A stretch of DNA of 64,000 nt from Gammaproteobacteria bacterium (GTDB taxonomy: Bacteria > Pseudomonadota > Gammaproteobacteria > Pseudomonadales > Pseudohongiellaceae), in contig JAURCS010000002.1 of NCBI GenBank assembly GCA_030828385.1, positions 1-64,000 of the forward strand, given 5' to 3'. The position numbers were made by a program, and so were the translations under genes. The notes below the pieces were generated by a model, which worked only from the letters and a program-made list of their open reading frames with translations, made no database searches and was not told the DNA's origin. This document shows positions 17,983 through 26,788 of the stretch, in pieces (positions within the stretch are counted from its first letter, which is position 1; each line of letters starts with the position of its first letter).

Positions 17983-20631
17983 CTAGCGGTTGAGCGTTAT
18001 ACTGGCCTGCGTATTCGATGGGCGAACCGGCATGATCAGCGGTTCGCTCACCACCAGTTTGACCCAGAGGGCGTCCTCACCCTGGAACCAGGACGTCTCG
18101 TTCGCCTGACGCAAGGCATCCATGCTGCTCTCCTCCATTCCCGAATCTGCGCTGGCGAAACCCGGCACTTCAAAGATGATCCATGAGCCCTGGTCCATTT
18201 CACTTACACTCATAGAGACTTCATCGCGCTCGGTCAGCACCTGGATCTCGGTGCCGGCCCGCACCGTGCTCTGGTTAGCTGTGATTTTGTGTTGCTTGCC
18301 ATTGCGGACCAGCGCAATCGGCGCCGGCGGCGGTGGTGGAGCAACCGGCGCGGGCCGGGCGGCCCCGGCGGGACGTGGGGTCGGACGCACGAAGCCGAAC
18401 CCGAATCCGCCGCGTAATTCCCCGGGCGCGGGCGGGCTGGCGATTTGACCTGCCCGGAAGTTCAGGCGGCCGACATCACCCGGGCACAACGAGGCGTTCC
18501 ATGTGGGTTGAATTTCACAGGTCTCTCTATCAGTGGCAACACTGTCATTCTCGCCGTCGTGGAGCAGGATGTAGGCATCTCCCATGCCTCCCACCGAACC
18601 GTCCAGGTCGTGGATCGCCAGGCTCCGGTAGGCCACAGCACCCCGGTTGTCACTGTCGAAACGATCATCGATATTCGGAAAATACACCGGCTTGGCGTTG
18701 ATGAATTGCGCACCGGCGACGGTGTTTTCAGTGGTAACCCCCGCACCCGTAAACAGCAGCCAAGACAGCGCACCTGTTTTACGCTGGTCATTGTCCTGGT
18801 AATTCACGAATGTGGTGTTCACCACCTCATGCCGGTAGTCATAGTATTCGTAACCGCGGATCGGAAAATCCGGAATGGATGTCTTCGGCAGGCTGCGGCC
18901 ATAGGCGATTTCCTCCGGCGTCATGGGATTGCCAATATTCTCGGTCTCGCCCACCACCAGCGCATCAACCAGCCGCGAGGTAAAGCCTTCACTGCCGAAG
19001 GTCCCGGTGGAATGGGTCATACCAATAGCGTTGTCAGCGAGTTTAGCGTTACTGAATACGTGCAGTTCACCCCGGCCCCAGATACCCCCATGGCGGTTCT
19101 TGTAACTGGTCAGATCCTCGAAGTGCGATTCCAGCATCTCGCTGTACGGGTCAGCCGGATCTTCCAGCGGCGTGTACGCGGTGAAGGACAAATCGAAGGT
19201 GTTGTCTTCATTGATGTTGCGGTCGACCATGAAACCGTCGTAGTTGGAATGGGACACGTTACCCCGAAATTCACGCAAGGGGGTGCGGCGCGGCCAGGTG
19301 TTGGCGCTGTCCTCCGAGCCCAGGAAGGCGCCATTGGGGTGCTCCGGCATGGAAAACCAGAAACCGGTCGCCTCACTACCGGCGGCAACGTTGTCCACGT
19401 AGGTATTGTCAGGGTTGGTGATCCAGTATGCCGCCACCGTATTGTCGGAAGGCAGCAGGGTATTCTCGCCGGACATGCTGATGCGCCTGAGGGCCTGACG
19501 GTTTTCACCATTGATCTCGCCGTTTGGCCCGAGGTTGTAAGGCACACAGTCCAGGGTGGGATGGCACTTGACCTGGATCGCCAGGTTCTTGATGAACGCG
19601 TTGCCGGTCTCGATACCGTCTTCCATGAAGAAACAGTGGCCCACGGTGTTGTAGGTGACGTTGTTCTCCACCCGCAGGTCGTTGGTGCCATGGACTGTCA
19701 CACAACGATTAAAGGTATCGTGGATGGCAGAGTTTCTGACATACTGCCCCCGCCCCCCCTCACCGACGAGATGCCAGTGAAGCGGATAGCGCGCCAGCTC
19801 CAAGTGCTGCCCCATACGGTTAAGCTCGACGCCCTCGACATACATCTTGCTGGTGACCATCGCCATGATGTGGCCACCGAAATACGACTCAAGCGAATCT
19901 TCAGATGACTGAATTTTTATATTACGGGTCAGGAGTCCCACTTCACCGCGCTCATCCACCCCGAAGGTAATCTGGCCGAAATGCATGTATTCCAGAGGTT
20001 CATTCAGGGTGATGGTGTTACCGCTAATGGCGGCAAGAGTGCGACGCTCGGCCTGGCGCGGATTGTAATCCGTGGAGGCCAGCACAATCTCGTCACCGGC
20101 TTGCCACTGGCTGGCATCCAGAACATTAATAGTAGTGCTGCCAGCCTCGGCAGTTTCAGCCAGTTTGGTCCAGGTGTTGGTGCGGTTACCGTGCAGGTTC
20201 AGGGTGCCGCCTGCAAGCATGATGCCGCGATCTCCCATGCCCATCAGTTGCTCATCCTTGACGTTGTCGGTGAGGGTAATGGTCGCATTGGCTGCGTGAG
20301 GCCTGTCTTCGGTACCAATCTCGAGCTCGCCGAACACCAGCATCCATTCGGTGGACAATTCAATATCTGACTCATCCGAGAAGCCAAGCTTGCCGTTGAT
20401 TGTGATGCCACTCAATGCGGGAGGGCTGACATCGAGTACGACATTGACGTCATCACCAATAGTGACTCTGCCGCCCGCTTGTGGAACTTCTCCTGCTGAC
20501 CAGATGGATGCATCAGACCAAAGTCCACTTTTCACTGCTTCCTGGGCCTGGACGCTGAAAGCAAAACAGGCTGATGCCAGTAATGAAGTAATGAACAAAC
20601 GACCGGATTTCATGGCTTTATTCCATTTCAT
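17983..20631 (-). CDS. Secreted G8-domain, CEMIP-like beta-helix protein (paralog 1)
   Basis: 882 residues, signal peptide ending SVQAQ; a second ATG six codons in (MKSGRLF) is also possible as start. Domain order equals that of its neighbour: G8 domain, then a beta-helix region with RYPLHWHLVGEGGRGQYV, HDTFNRCVTVHGTNDL and VGHCFFMEDGIETGNAF. It differs most in a Pro/Ala-rich linker (FVRPTPRPAGAARPAP and PVAPPPPPAPIALV) before the C-terminal domain. The near-identical long blocks show a tandem duplication followed by divergence. Export is by Sec; the likely site is periplasm or outside the cell. Confidence 0.8.
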   Translation of the reverse strand: MKWNKAMKSGRLFITSLLASACFAFSVQAQEAVKSGLWSDASIWSAGEVPQAGGRVTIGDDVNVVLDVSPPALSGITINGKLGFSDESDIELSTEWMLVFGELEIGTEDRPHAANATITLTDNVKDEQLMGMGDRGIMLAGGTLNLHGNRTNTWTKLAETAEAGSTTINVLDASQWQAGDEIVLASTDYNPRQAERRTLAAISGNTITLNEPLEYMHFGQITFGVDERGEVGLLTRNIKIQSSEDSLESYFGGHIMAMVTSKMYVEGVELNRMGQHLELARYPLHWHLVGEGGRGQYVRNSAIHDTFNRCVTVHGTNDLRVENNVTYNTVGHCFFMEDGIETGNAFIKNLAIQVKCHPTLDCVPYNLGPNGEINGENRQALRRISMSGENTLLPSDNTVAAYWITNPDNTYVDNVAAGSEATGFWFSMPEHPNGAFLGSEDSANTWPRRTPLREFRGNVSHSNYDGFMVDRNINEDNTFDLSFTAYTPLEDPADPYSEMLESHFEDLTSYKNRHGGIWGRGELHVFSNAKLADNAIGMTHSTGTFGSEGFTSRLVDALVVGETENIGNPMTPEEIAYGRSLPKTSIPDFPIRGYEYYDYRHEVVNTTFVNYQDNDQRKTGALSWLLFTGAGVTTENTVAGAQFINAKPVYFPNIDDRFDSDNRGAVAYRSLAIHDLDGSVGGMGDAYILLHDGENDSVATDRETCEIQPTWNASLCPGDVGRLNFRAGQIASPPAPGELRGGFGFGFVRPTPRPAGAARPAPVAPPPPPAPIALVRNGKQHKITANQSTVRAGTEIQVLTERDEVSMSVSEMDQGSWIIFEVPGFASADSGMEESSMDALRQANETSWFQGEDALWVKLVVSEPLIMPVRPSNTQASITLNR

Positions 20632-20817
20632 CTTATTGTTTTGAAATCAAGGGGTCAGAGTTATTGATTTCTTAATCAAGAATCAAGGTATCAGAAAAAT
20701 TGATTATAGAAAATATGAACTGATTTCCAATAACTAGAGTTACACACTTAATAGCACACTGAAATTGACCTCGATATATCTATCTGATTTGTAGAGATAT
20801 AAAGTTAAAGTGATTAA

Positions 20818-20930
20818 CTCATAATCCATTTGTCATTCATCAAAAGCCCGCAGGTCCCGAATACTCAAATCTATTCAGTTACAGCAACACCACTTTAGAG
20901 GATAAACGGTTTACCCTGGTGGCCCCACCA
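20818..20930 (+). repeat. Degenerate tRNA-derived repeat, copy 4
   Basis: The first piece (20818-20834, CTCATAATCCATTTGTC) differs from the core by one base. The last piece (20914-20930, CCCTGGTGGCCCCACCA) differs by two. Between them 79 unrelated bases replace 11 core bases. Order and spacing to neighbours suggest a decayed fourth att-type scar closing the cassette that starts at copy 3. The flanking 20632-20817 is AT-rich, holds no gene, and carries GGGGTCAGAGT (20651), a motif like those of REP-type palindromes. Confidence 0.5.
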
Positions 20931-20945
20931 TTTTCCAATTAACTC

Positions 20946-21431
20946 TTAATCCTGCTTCATCATCAATGGGGCACGGCTACTTTGATTATGCTCAGTGGTG
21001 ATTTTCCGTAAACAATGCATCAATTGAACCCGCTCTTTTTCATTTAGCGATTCGATTAACAGCTGTTGTGTTTTATCGAGGAGCTTCTCCGTTTTGTCCA
21101 TTAAGGAATGCCCCTTTCTTGTCAGATAGATAAGTTTTATTCGCCCATCCTCTGCAGAGGATTTACGTTGCAGGAGGCCTCTGGACTCAAGCCGTTTCAG
21201 GACATTGCCCGTGGTGCTTTTATCTATAGCGACCAGACCTGAAATGGTCACCTGATCTAGTCCTGGATTATGTTTGAGAACAAAAAGACTAGAGTACTGG
21301 ATGGGCGTTAAATTCAGCTCTTTAAAACACTGATGAAATATCCCGGTTGAGACCTGGTGGCAGCGTCTGACAAGATATCCCGGACGCGCATAAAGCTCTT
21401 CTAAAACAGTGCTATCTGATTTCTTTTTCAT
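20946..21431 (-). CDS. MarR-family transcriptional regulator
   Basis: 161 residues. The winged helix is visible: LTPIQYSSLFVL, then VTISGLVAIDKSTTGNVLKRLESRGLLQRKSSAEDGRIKLIYLT, split here by the recognition helix and the DxR wing typical of MarR. It is divergent from the Rieske oxygenase gene, with a double-dyad operator at 21543-21574 in between. It probably represses the oxygenase and ferredoxin genes until a phenolic ligand binds. The nature of the ligand is inferred from the target genes. Confidence 0.85.
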   Translation of the reverse strand: MKKKSDSTVLEELYARPGYLVRRCHQVSTGIFHQCFKELNLTPIQYSSLFVLKHNPGLDQVTISGLVAIDKSTTGNVLKRLESRGLLQRKSSAEDGRIKLIYLTRKGHSLMDKTEKLLDKTQQLLIESLNEKERVQLMHCLRKITTEHNQSSRAPLMMKQD

Positions 21432-21542
21432 CTAAAAACCACCACATACTCCAGTCCAGGAAATCACCAAACTGCTTCACCCATGATGCCAACAGGGGAA
21501 CAAGGGCTGCCAGGTCAGGCTATTGTATCAGCAATTATTTGT

Positions 21543-21574
21543 AAGTATGCTTACTATTATTAGTAAGCATACTT
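21543..21574. promoter_or_regulatory. Probable MarR operator over the vanA-like promoter
   Basis: A perfect inverted repeat, arms AAGTATGCTTACTA and TAGTAAGCATACTT around TTAT. Each arm is itself a partial dyad (AGTA....TACT), so two MarR dimers could bind. A TATAAT box follows at 21577-21582 and the oxygenase ATG at 21606. Binding here would block the oxygenase promoter. Confidence 0.75.
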
Positions 21575-21605
21575 ATTATAATAAATTATAGCGGGGAAGA
21601 GAAAA

Positions 21606-22637
21606 ATGATAGTAAACAATGCCTGGTATGTGGCCGCGTGGGGTGATGAGATCACTGAGAACCCTATTCCGAGACGAATCTGCAATGAACCCGTCGTGCT
21701 ATATCGAACCCTGGACGGCCAGGCAGTTGCCCTACAGGATAGCTGTTGCCACAGGGGCGCCCCTTTAAGCCTCGGCACAGTGATAGAAAAAGGAATTCGT
21801 TGTAACTATCACGGTTTAATCTTTGGTAGTGATGGCGCCTGTGTGGAAGTGCCAAACCAGGACATGATTCCAAAGAAAGCACGGGTCAGAAACTATCCAC
21901 TGGTTGAGAAAGACCAGATGCTCTGGATCTGGATTGGTGATGCCGAAAAGGCCGATGAAAAAATGATTCCTGACTACCCCTTTCATAACGATGCCGTTAA
22001 CTGGCCACACATTCACGACATGATGCCGGTGAAATGCCACTATCTGATGCTGGTGGATAACCTGCTCGATGCTACTCATCTGGCCTATGTGCATCCTGAG
22101 TCAGTTGGCGGATCAGCACCAAGCGTTCACATGGTGGCGAAGAATTCACTAGATGCGACTGATAATGGTATTACTCTCAGCAGGGAAATGAGCAATGCTC
22201 CGCCCCCCCCTGTTTATAATAATTGCGTACCCTTTCCTGGAATGATTGATCGCTGGCAGGAGTTTGAATTTATTGCCCCTTCCTTTGTCATCCAGTATTC
22301 CGGCGGTGTTCAGAACGGAGAAGACCGCAAAACTGCCGGTGCCCCTCGTTTTGATATGCGCATCTGGCATGCCCTGACACCGGAAACCGATACCTCATGT
22401 TTTTATTTCTGGTCCACATCCAACGGCCATGAAACGGACAATCCTGCTGCCACAAAGAAAATCGACAGTGAAATCCGCAAGGCCCTTGCTGAAGATAAAG
22501 TCATGGTTGAAGCCCAACAGCTGCGAATTAATGAATTCGGTGAAGAATGGCTGGTAGATAACAAAGCCGATGCACCGCGGGTAATGGCGCGTAGAGCCGT
22601 ATCGAGACTGCAGCAAAAACAAAATCCTGAGGCCTGA
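21606..22637 (+). CDS. VanA-type Rieske non-heme iron oxygenase
   Basis: 343 residues. The Rieske [2Fe-2S] ligands are C47-x-H49 (CCHRG) and C66-x2-H69 (CNYHG). The catalytic iron site is D155, H158, H163 in LDATHLAYVH. This matches vanillate O-demethylase oxygenase and related aromatic O-demethylases. The ribosome-binding site GGGGAAGAG precedes the ATG. A ferredoxin gene starts two bases after the stop. Cytoplasmic; it would demethylate or hydroxylate a lignin-type phenolic acid. The exact substrate is uncertain because VanA relatives are diverse. Confidence 0.85.
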   Translation: MIVNNAWYVAAWGDEITENPIPRRICNEPVVLYRTLDGQAVALQDSCCHRGAPLSLGTVIEKGIRCNYHGLIFGSDGACVEVPNQDMIPKKARVRNYPLVEKDQMLWIWIGDAEKADEKMIPDYPFHNDAVNWPHIHDMMPVKCHYLMLVDNLLDATHLAYVHPESVGGSAPSVHMVAKNSLDATDNGITLSREMSNAPPPPVYNNCVPFPGMIDRWQEFEFIAPSFVIQYSGGVQNGEDRKTAGAPRFDMRIWHALTPETDTSCFYFWSTSNGHETDNPAATKKIDSEIRKALAEDKVMVEAQQLRINEFGEEWLVDNKADAPRVMARRAVSRLQQKQNPEA

Positions 22638-22639
22638 TA

Positions 22640-22918
22640 ATGAGTGAAGAAAGAAGCTTTGAAGTAAAACTTGCCAAAAGCGGTAAAGTTTTAACCATTC
22701 CCGCTGACAAAAGCATTGTCGAGATACTGTATGAAAATGATATTCATCACCCCATATCCTGCGAACAGGGCATCTGCGCCACCTGTATAGTCAAAGTCCT
22801 TGAGGGCGAGCCAGACCACAGGGACTCTATCCTGACCAATGATGAGCGAAACGTGAACAGGGAATTTACCCCCTGTTGCTCACGCGCATTTTCCGACCTC
22901 ATTGTTCTGGACATATAA
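22640..22918 (+). CDS. Stand-alone VanB-type [2Fe-2S] ferredoxin
   Basis: 92 residues that correspond to only the C-terminal ferredoxin domain of VanB-like reductases. Cluster ligands C41, C46, C49 and C79 lie in CEQGICATC and TPCCSRA. EGEPDHRDSIL and the end SRAFSDLIVLDI are also VanB-like. The FMN and NAD(P)H domains of VanB are absent and the gene has its own start two bases after the oxygenase. Electrons must therefore come from a reductase elsewhere, or the gene is a trimmed relic. The compact, well-formed frame favours a working ferredoxin. Confidence 0.8.
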   Translation: MSEERSFEVKLAKSGKVLTIPADKSIVEILYENDIHHPISCEQGICATCIVKVLEGEPDHRDSILTNDERNVNREFTPCCSRAFSDLIVLDI

Positions 22919-23002
22919 AGAGCTGTCCTGATACACACTTGTTTTTCCTATGGTTGGATAAGAAAAATTGAATAAAACAGGAGAAAGGTTTGTTTTTAAA
23001 AA

Positions 23003-23970
23003 ATGTCAGGTACATCGCCGCATGGAGTGAAGAAGTCCCCGTCACTGGTATTTTCAAACGTAAACTGCTGGGGGGGATGTAGTCTTTTTGATGATGCCAA
23101 CAAGCATGAAAGTGCACCGAATATCGAAGAAATCCCGCAACCGGGGTTTTTAGAAAAGCGATCCGTACATATTGTGCTGGGTCTGCTGCTTTTTGTGGCG
23201 CTGTCACTGGTCATTCTGTCAGTAGACGATGAATCAGATAGTGCAGTGCTGGCTCCGGATAGCACTGAGGCAACACCCATTGCACTGTCAGAGCCCCCTG
23301 CTAGATCACAGGAATTTTCCCCCCAGGTTCTGGAAGACTTTAGAACTGCCCCGACAACAGGTTTGGAAATACAGCCGTAGCCCATACTGCCCCCTCCTCT
23401 TGCTGAACAAAGTACTGACATCAGCGGTGATGAAGAATCGTCACCGCAGGAAGAAGTGACGAAGGCTGACGTTGATGACTTTCCTCTTGAGGAAGCCCTG
23501 GCCAGGTACCTGATTTCCATGCGTGACGAGCTAAACAGGAAGTATGTAGAGCAATGTATACAATATCGCAGCCGCAATGGCCTGGGTGCAGAATGACCGG
23601 AAACCCTTGCCAACACTGCTGGCCCCATTCAAGAGGAAAAGGCGCTGGTAGATGAGCTGTTTGCCGTTATTACCGGACAGAGTGACTATGCGCGCATTTA
23701 AGCAGGGAACTGGAAAGAGAAAACGAAGCGTTGAGCTAAGTCCTCGCTGATTCCAGTAATCCTGCTGCATCACCGGCCAACACCAGGCTGGCGCTCAACA
23801 ACAGCTACCTGGTTTATCTTAGCGGTAATCCGAGTCCTGCTGTGACGATATTTGAAAGAATGAATGTATTTATTAATGACTACAACCGAACCATCAATAG
23901 CGGTCCGGTCCAGTTCAGGTGCAAGGACGGTCCCTGCCTCTATGAATACACCGGACCTGGCGCGGAATAA
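23003..23970 (+). pseudogene. Decayed gene for a single-pass membrane protein with coiled coil
   Basis: One reading frame runs from the ATG at 23003 through a TAG (23378), a TGA (23594) and a TAA near 23699, with protein-like sequence on both sides of each stop. Then a shift to another frame continues as SRELERENEALS, a further TAA, and a final piece ending PGAE at 23970. The N-terminus has one membrane helix (HIVLGLLLFVALSLVIL). Middle parts contain LEEALARYLISMRDELNRKY and KALVDELFAVIT; the last has TIFERMNVFINDYNRTI. The family is not recognised. Several stops plus a frameshift mark it as a pseudogene. Confidence 0.65.
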
Positions 23971-23978
23971 ACTGACGT

Positions 23979-24365
23979 TTAATCTATAGAATCTTCGCCA
24001 AAACCAACGCCTTCCCAACCATCAGAAGGTCGAACCAGCGTTAACATCTGCATGCGATTTGTGCCATTCTTTGCTCTTCGGCCTTTCAACACAACTTTAT
24101 CGCCAGCTTTCAGATCATTATGCTTCCAGCCGCGCCTGACAAGAATATTGCGAGGATAGGTTTCAGATTCCCATAAAACTTTCTCACCTTTGTCATTGGT
24201 TGCTTCTATATAGACACGACTATGGGGATTTTCAAACCACACTTCAGTGACAACACCTTCCACGGTCATTACAGAATCCTGATCATAAATTGACAGAAAT
24301 GAATGATGCGCAAAAACCGGGCTTACCGAGATGCATAAAATAAAAGCGAACAATTTTTTAGTCAT
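23979..24365 (-). CDS. Secreted DUF6152 protein
   Basis: 128 residues from the ATG at 24365, preceded by AGAGGAATGGGATT; the longer open frame upstream is not needed. Signal peptide ends PVFAHHSF, leaving the His-His start typical of DUF6152. The family marks VEGVVTEVWFENPHSRVYIEA, WESETYPRNILVRRGW and GDKVVLKGRRAKNG are all present. Function of DUF6152 is unknown; the fold looks like a small beta-barrel. It lies 40 bases after the partner-family gene (24406-25074) in the same direction, one of three such adjacent pairs in this window. Confidence 0.85.
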   Translation of the reverse strand: MTKKLFAFILCISVSPVFAHHSFLSIYDQDSVMTVEGVVTEVWFENPHSRVYIEATNDKGEKVLWESETYPRNILVRRGWKHNDLKAGDKVVLKGRRAKNGTNRMQMLTLVRPSDGWEGVGFGEDSID

Positions 24366-24405
24366 AATCCCATTCCTCTTACTAATGCTTACATGCACTT
24401 TGTCA

Positions 24406-25074
24406 TTAATCCCCGATATGTGGTCTGGGAATACAATCGTAATCCATAATTTCAAAATCCGAGCGCTTCCATTGAGTCGTCACGCTCCAGGGTTTTGAAT
24501 AATACAAAGGGTCATCAATAATGGTTTCCAGCGTTAATGTGTTTCCATCTTCGAGCATGGTGCGCTTTTCAATAACCCTGAGCTGATCTGAATGAGGCAC
24601 CCCTTGTGGTCGCAAATAGCCCTCAGTTAAACCAATGGTCTCTATAACTAGTGAATTATCATCTTCCCAAACTGCTTTTGAATAACCCATAAGTGTCGGA
24701 TAGGGATCATCAGGGTGTGGACGATCCACATATACCCGCCTGACCTGATGATCGTACTCATAAAGTATGACCACCCTGTCTTCTTCCTGCATGATTTCAT
24801 GAAGCATGGGGGCGGTGGTAATACGCACCAGGCTAAAGATGCATTGATGTGCCGGATCTGCCAGGGGGTCAGCAACCCAGGTATTAAAGGCAGCCAATCC
24901 TGCCTGGGTGTAGGGTGGCTCAACATCCCATTCCTCGGCTGACCAGCCTTCCATCTCCCAGGTCCCTGAAAAGTCAGGACGCTCCTGAGCGCAGGCACTA
25001 TTAAAACCGCATAGCAGAAACATCGGTAGTAAAAGCCATCCAGCTTTAAACAGGCTCAAATGCTTGGTTTTCAT
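24406..25074 (-). CDS. Secreted DUF6152-partner protein, function unknown
   Basis: 222 residues from the ATG at 25074 (GGAATTATT upstream); the frame is open further but the signal peptide MKTKHLSLFKAGWLLL...SACAQ starts here. The mature part begins RPDFSGTWEMEGW. The core has HQCIFSLVRITTAPM, RRVYVDRPHPDDPYPTLMGY and WEDDNSLVIETIGL, then a C-terminal WKRSDFEIMDYDC. Four more proteins with the same core occur in this window (26789, 30080, 45962 and the C-terminal half of 56696). No catalytic motif is evident. Probably periplasmic and working with the DUF6152 protein next to it. Confidence 0.75.
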   Translation of the reverse strand: MKTKHLSLFKAGWLLLPMFLLCGFNSACAQERPDFSGTWEMEGWSAEEWDVEPPYTQAGLAAFNTWVADPLADPAHQCIFSLVRITTAPMLHEIMQEEDRVVILYEYDHQVRRVYVDRPHPDDPYPTLMGYSKAVWEDDNSLVIETIGLTEGYLRPQGVPHSDQLRVIEKRTMLEDGNTLTLETIIDDPLYYSKPWSVTTQWKRSDFEIMDYDCIPRPHIGD

Positions 25075-25378
25075 AATAATTCCAACTCTGCTTTCAGTGT
25101 TTTTATCAAGAGACTGGTCATCGATTTTACCCGCTCTTCTTAACTTTTCCCGCATAGTGCTGACTTAACTACTCACATCTTACACAAGCCTGCCTGACCA
25201 TCAAGTCCAAGCCGGGAGTGTGATGCATTAAACATAATGGAATTATAATTAACGAACTAGTGACTTTTATAACAATAGAAAGATAAAGGATTTGAACCCG
25301 GTAATTCCATCAGTACCCTACTAAGGTATAGTAGCGCCAGGTTTTTGCACTCAAGCAACTCTTAAACTGGACAAGCAC

Positions 25379-25630
25379 ATGAAACTTCTAATACGCAATC
25401 TGGCCCGCAACACTACCGAAGCAGAATTACTGGCAATGTTTCAGGAATACGGCGCCGTCCAGTCCTGCAATCTGGTCATGGATGAAAAGACCAAAGAGTC
25501 GAAAGGCTTTGCCTTTATTGAGATGCCAAAGGCGGGCGAAGCCAAAGTCTCAATACAGCACCTGAATGGCAAGGACGTTGATGGCAGCAAGATTCGGGTT
25601 AAAAAGGCTGAAGTAAAGAGCACTGAGTAA
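25379..25630 (+). CDS. RNA-binding protein with one RRM domain
   Basis: 83 residues, almost entirely one RNA recognition motif. RNP2 is LLIRNLA near the start and RNP1 is KGFAFIEM in the middle. Length and arrangement match the small bacterial RRM proteins, some of which are cold-induced. It is a single gene followed by a terminator-like hairpin at 25660-25691. It lacks a Gly-rich tail. Targets are unknown. Confidence 0.9.
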   Translation: MKLLIRNLARNTTEAELLAMFQEYGAVQSCNLVMDEKTKESKGFAFIEMPKAGEAKVSIQHLNGKDVDGSKIRVKKAEVKSTE

Positions 25631-25659
25631 GCAGGGGAATCAGAAATATTACAAAAAAG

Positions 25660-25691
25660 AAAAGGGGACAGATTTATTTGTTCCCTTTTTT
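25660..25691 (+). terminator. Hairpin terminator, REP-like motif
   Basis: AAAGGGGACA, loop GATTTATT, TGTTCCCTTTTTT: a stem with one G-T pair and a T run, 30 bases past the RRM gene. GGGGACAGATTTATT is a motif I know from repeated palindromes linked to REP-associated transposases; related hairpins are at 29617 and 42226. Confidence 0.65.
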
Positions 25692-25712
25692 AGCACTCTC
25701 ACTGCTGAGTCA

Positions 25713-26429
25713 TCATTGTTCAACATTGTGATAGACATTCTGCACGTCATCAACTTCGTTCAGCATATCCATCAATTTTTCAAAAGCGGCAATATCATCT
25801 TCGCCACTCAGGTTGGTGTAGGTTTGCGGGATGAACTGGATTTCATCGACGTCATACTCAATGTCGCCAAAACACTCCGCAAGCGCTGTTTTGGCTTTGG
25901 CATATTCTGTGTGAGGAGCAAAAACACTGACCTTGCCGTCATCTTCTTCAATATCTGACACATCCACATCGGCATTCAGCAAAGCTTCCATCACCGCTTC
26001 TTCATCACCGGCAAACACCAGAATGATGGAGTGATCAAACATATGACTGACAGTCCCCTGGTTACCCAGCTTGCTGTTGGTCTTGGTGAAGCATTGACGT
26101 ACATCACCGAAGGTCCGGTTGGGATTATCGGTCAGGCAATCGACGATCAGCATGGAAGAGCCAGGCCCAAAGCCTTCATAACGGGCCAGTGAATAATCCT
26201 CACCACCGCCGCCTTTGGCTTTGTCTATGGCCTTCTCGATGACATGAGCCGGAACCTGGTCACGCTTGGCACGGTCAATGATACTGCGTAGTGCCAGGTT
26301 GCCATCGGGATCAACACCACCCTGCTTGGCCACCATATAAATTTCACGGCCATAACGTCCATAAATCTTGGACTTCATAATTGAAGTCTTGGCCATGGAT
26401 TCTTTACGGTTCTGGTAAGCTCGTCCCAT
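25713..26429 (-). CDS. YebC/PmpR-family protein
   Basis: 238 residues from the ATG at 26429, with AGGAATCTCC just upstream; in-frame codons before it look non-homologous. The sequence [25 protein letters not shown] is split here after residue 20 by the usual KxK-rich segment, then [37 protein letters not shown] and [10 protein letters not shown] follow. These mark the YebC family, close to E. coli YeeN. Members act as regulators or in translation of proline-rich stretches. Likely a core gene beside the accessory region. Confidence 0.9.
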   Translation of the reverse strand: MGRAYQNRKESMAKTSIMKSKIYGRYGREIYMVAKQGGVDPDGNLALRSIIDRAKRDQVPAHVIEKAIDKAKGGGGEDYSLARYEGFGPGSSMLIVDCLTDNPNRTFGDVRQCFTKTNSKLGNQGTVSHMFDHSIILVFAGDEEAVMEALLNADVDVSDIEEDDGKVSVFAPHTEYAKAKTALAECFGDIEYDVDEIQFIPQTYTNLSGEDDIAAFEKLMDMLNEVDDVQNVYHNVEQ

Positions 26430-26788
26430 TGGAGATTCCTGTGTTCGGGAAAAAAGATCAGATTTTAATGGTGGCTGGCAGAAAGTCCAATGCCAGTTAG
26501 GCCTGATTTTAAAATCACCGGGATAATAGTAACCTGATTCACTCAATAAGCCTTTCGTTCGATCGTTTGGCTTCAAGGACTGCCTGACATTTAACCACAG
26601 ATTTAACGCCCCTCACCTTATGATGCCGTCAAGAAACACCCGATTTTTTCCTCAAGGTGACCATCTCCCCCTTTTGTTTTGACTGATTCTTGATTATCTT
26701 TACTCAAGTTCAGAGAATGCTGTTCAGATAACGTTTTCCTGTCATAAGAATAATAGAAAAAATAAGTCACAATACCGGGGGGTAGTTG
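26430..26788. other. Intergenic, no gene seen
   Basis: About 360 AT-rich bases between the divergent YebC gene and the plus-strand operon starting at 26789. They must hold promoters for both sides, but I could not align a convincing -35/-10 pair. Confidence 0.5.

Noticed and set aside
18445-19908. 487-codon open frame on the plus strand opposite the upstream G8 gene
   Set aside because: It lies wholly antisense to a gene with clear domains, lacks family motifs, and similar long antisense frames occur opposite the paralog; a by-product of codon use.
23378-23596. Recoding of TAG or TGA (pyrrolysine or selenocysteine) in the 23003 gene
   Set aside because: Two different stop types, a third stop and a frameshift follow, and no SECIS-like or PYLIS-like structure was seen. 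Decay explains it better.
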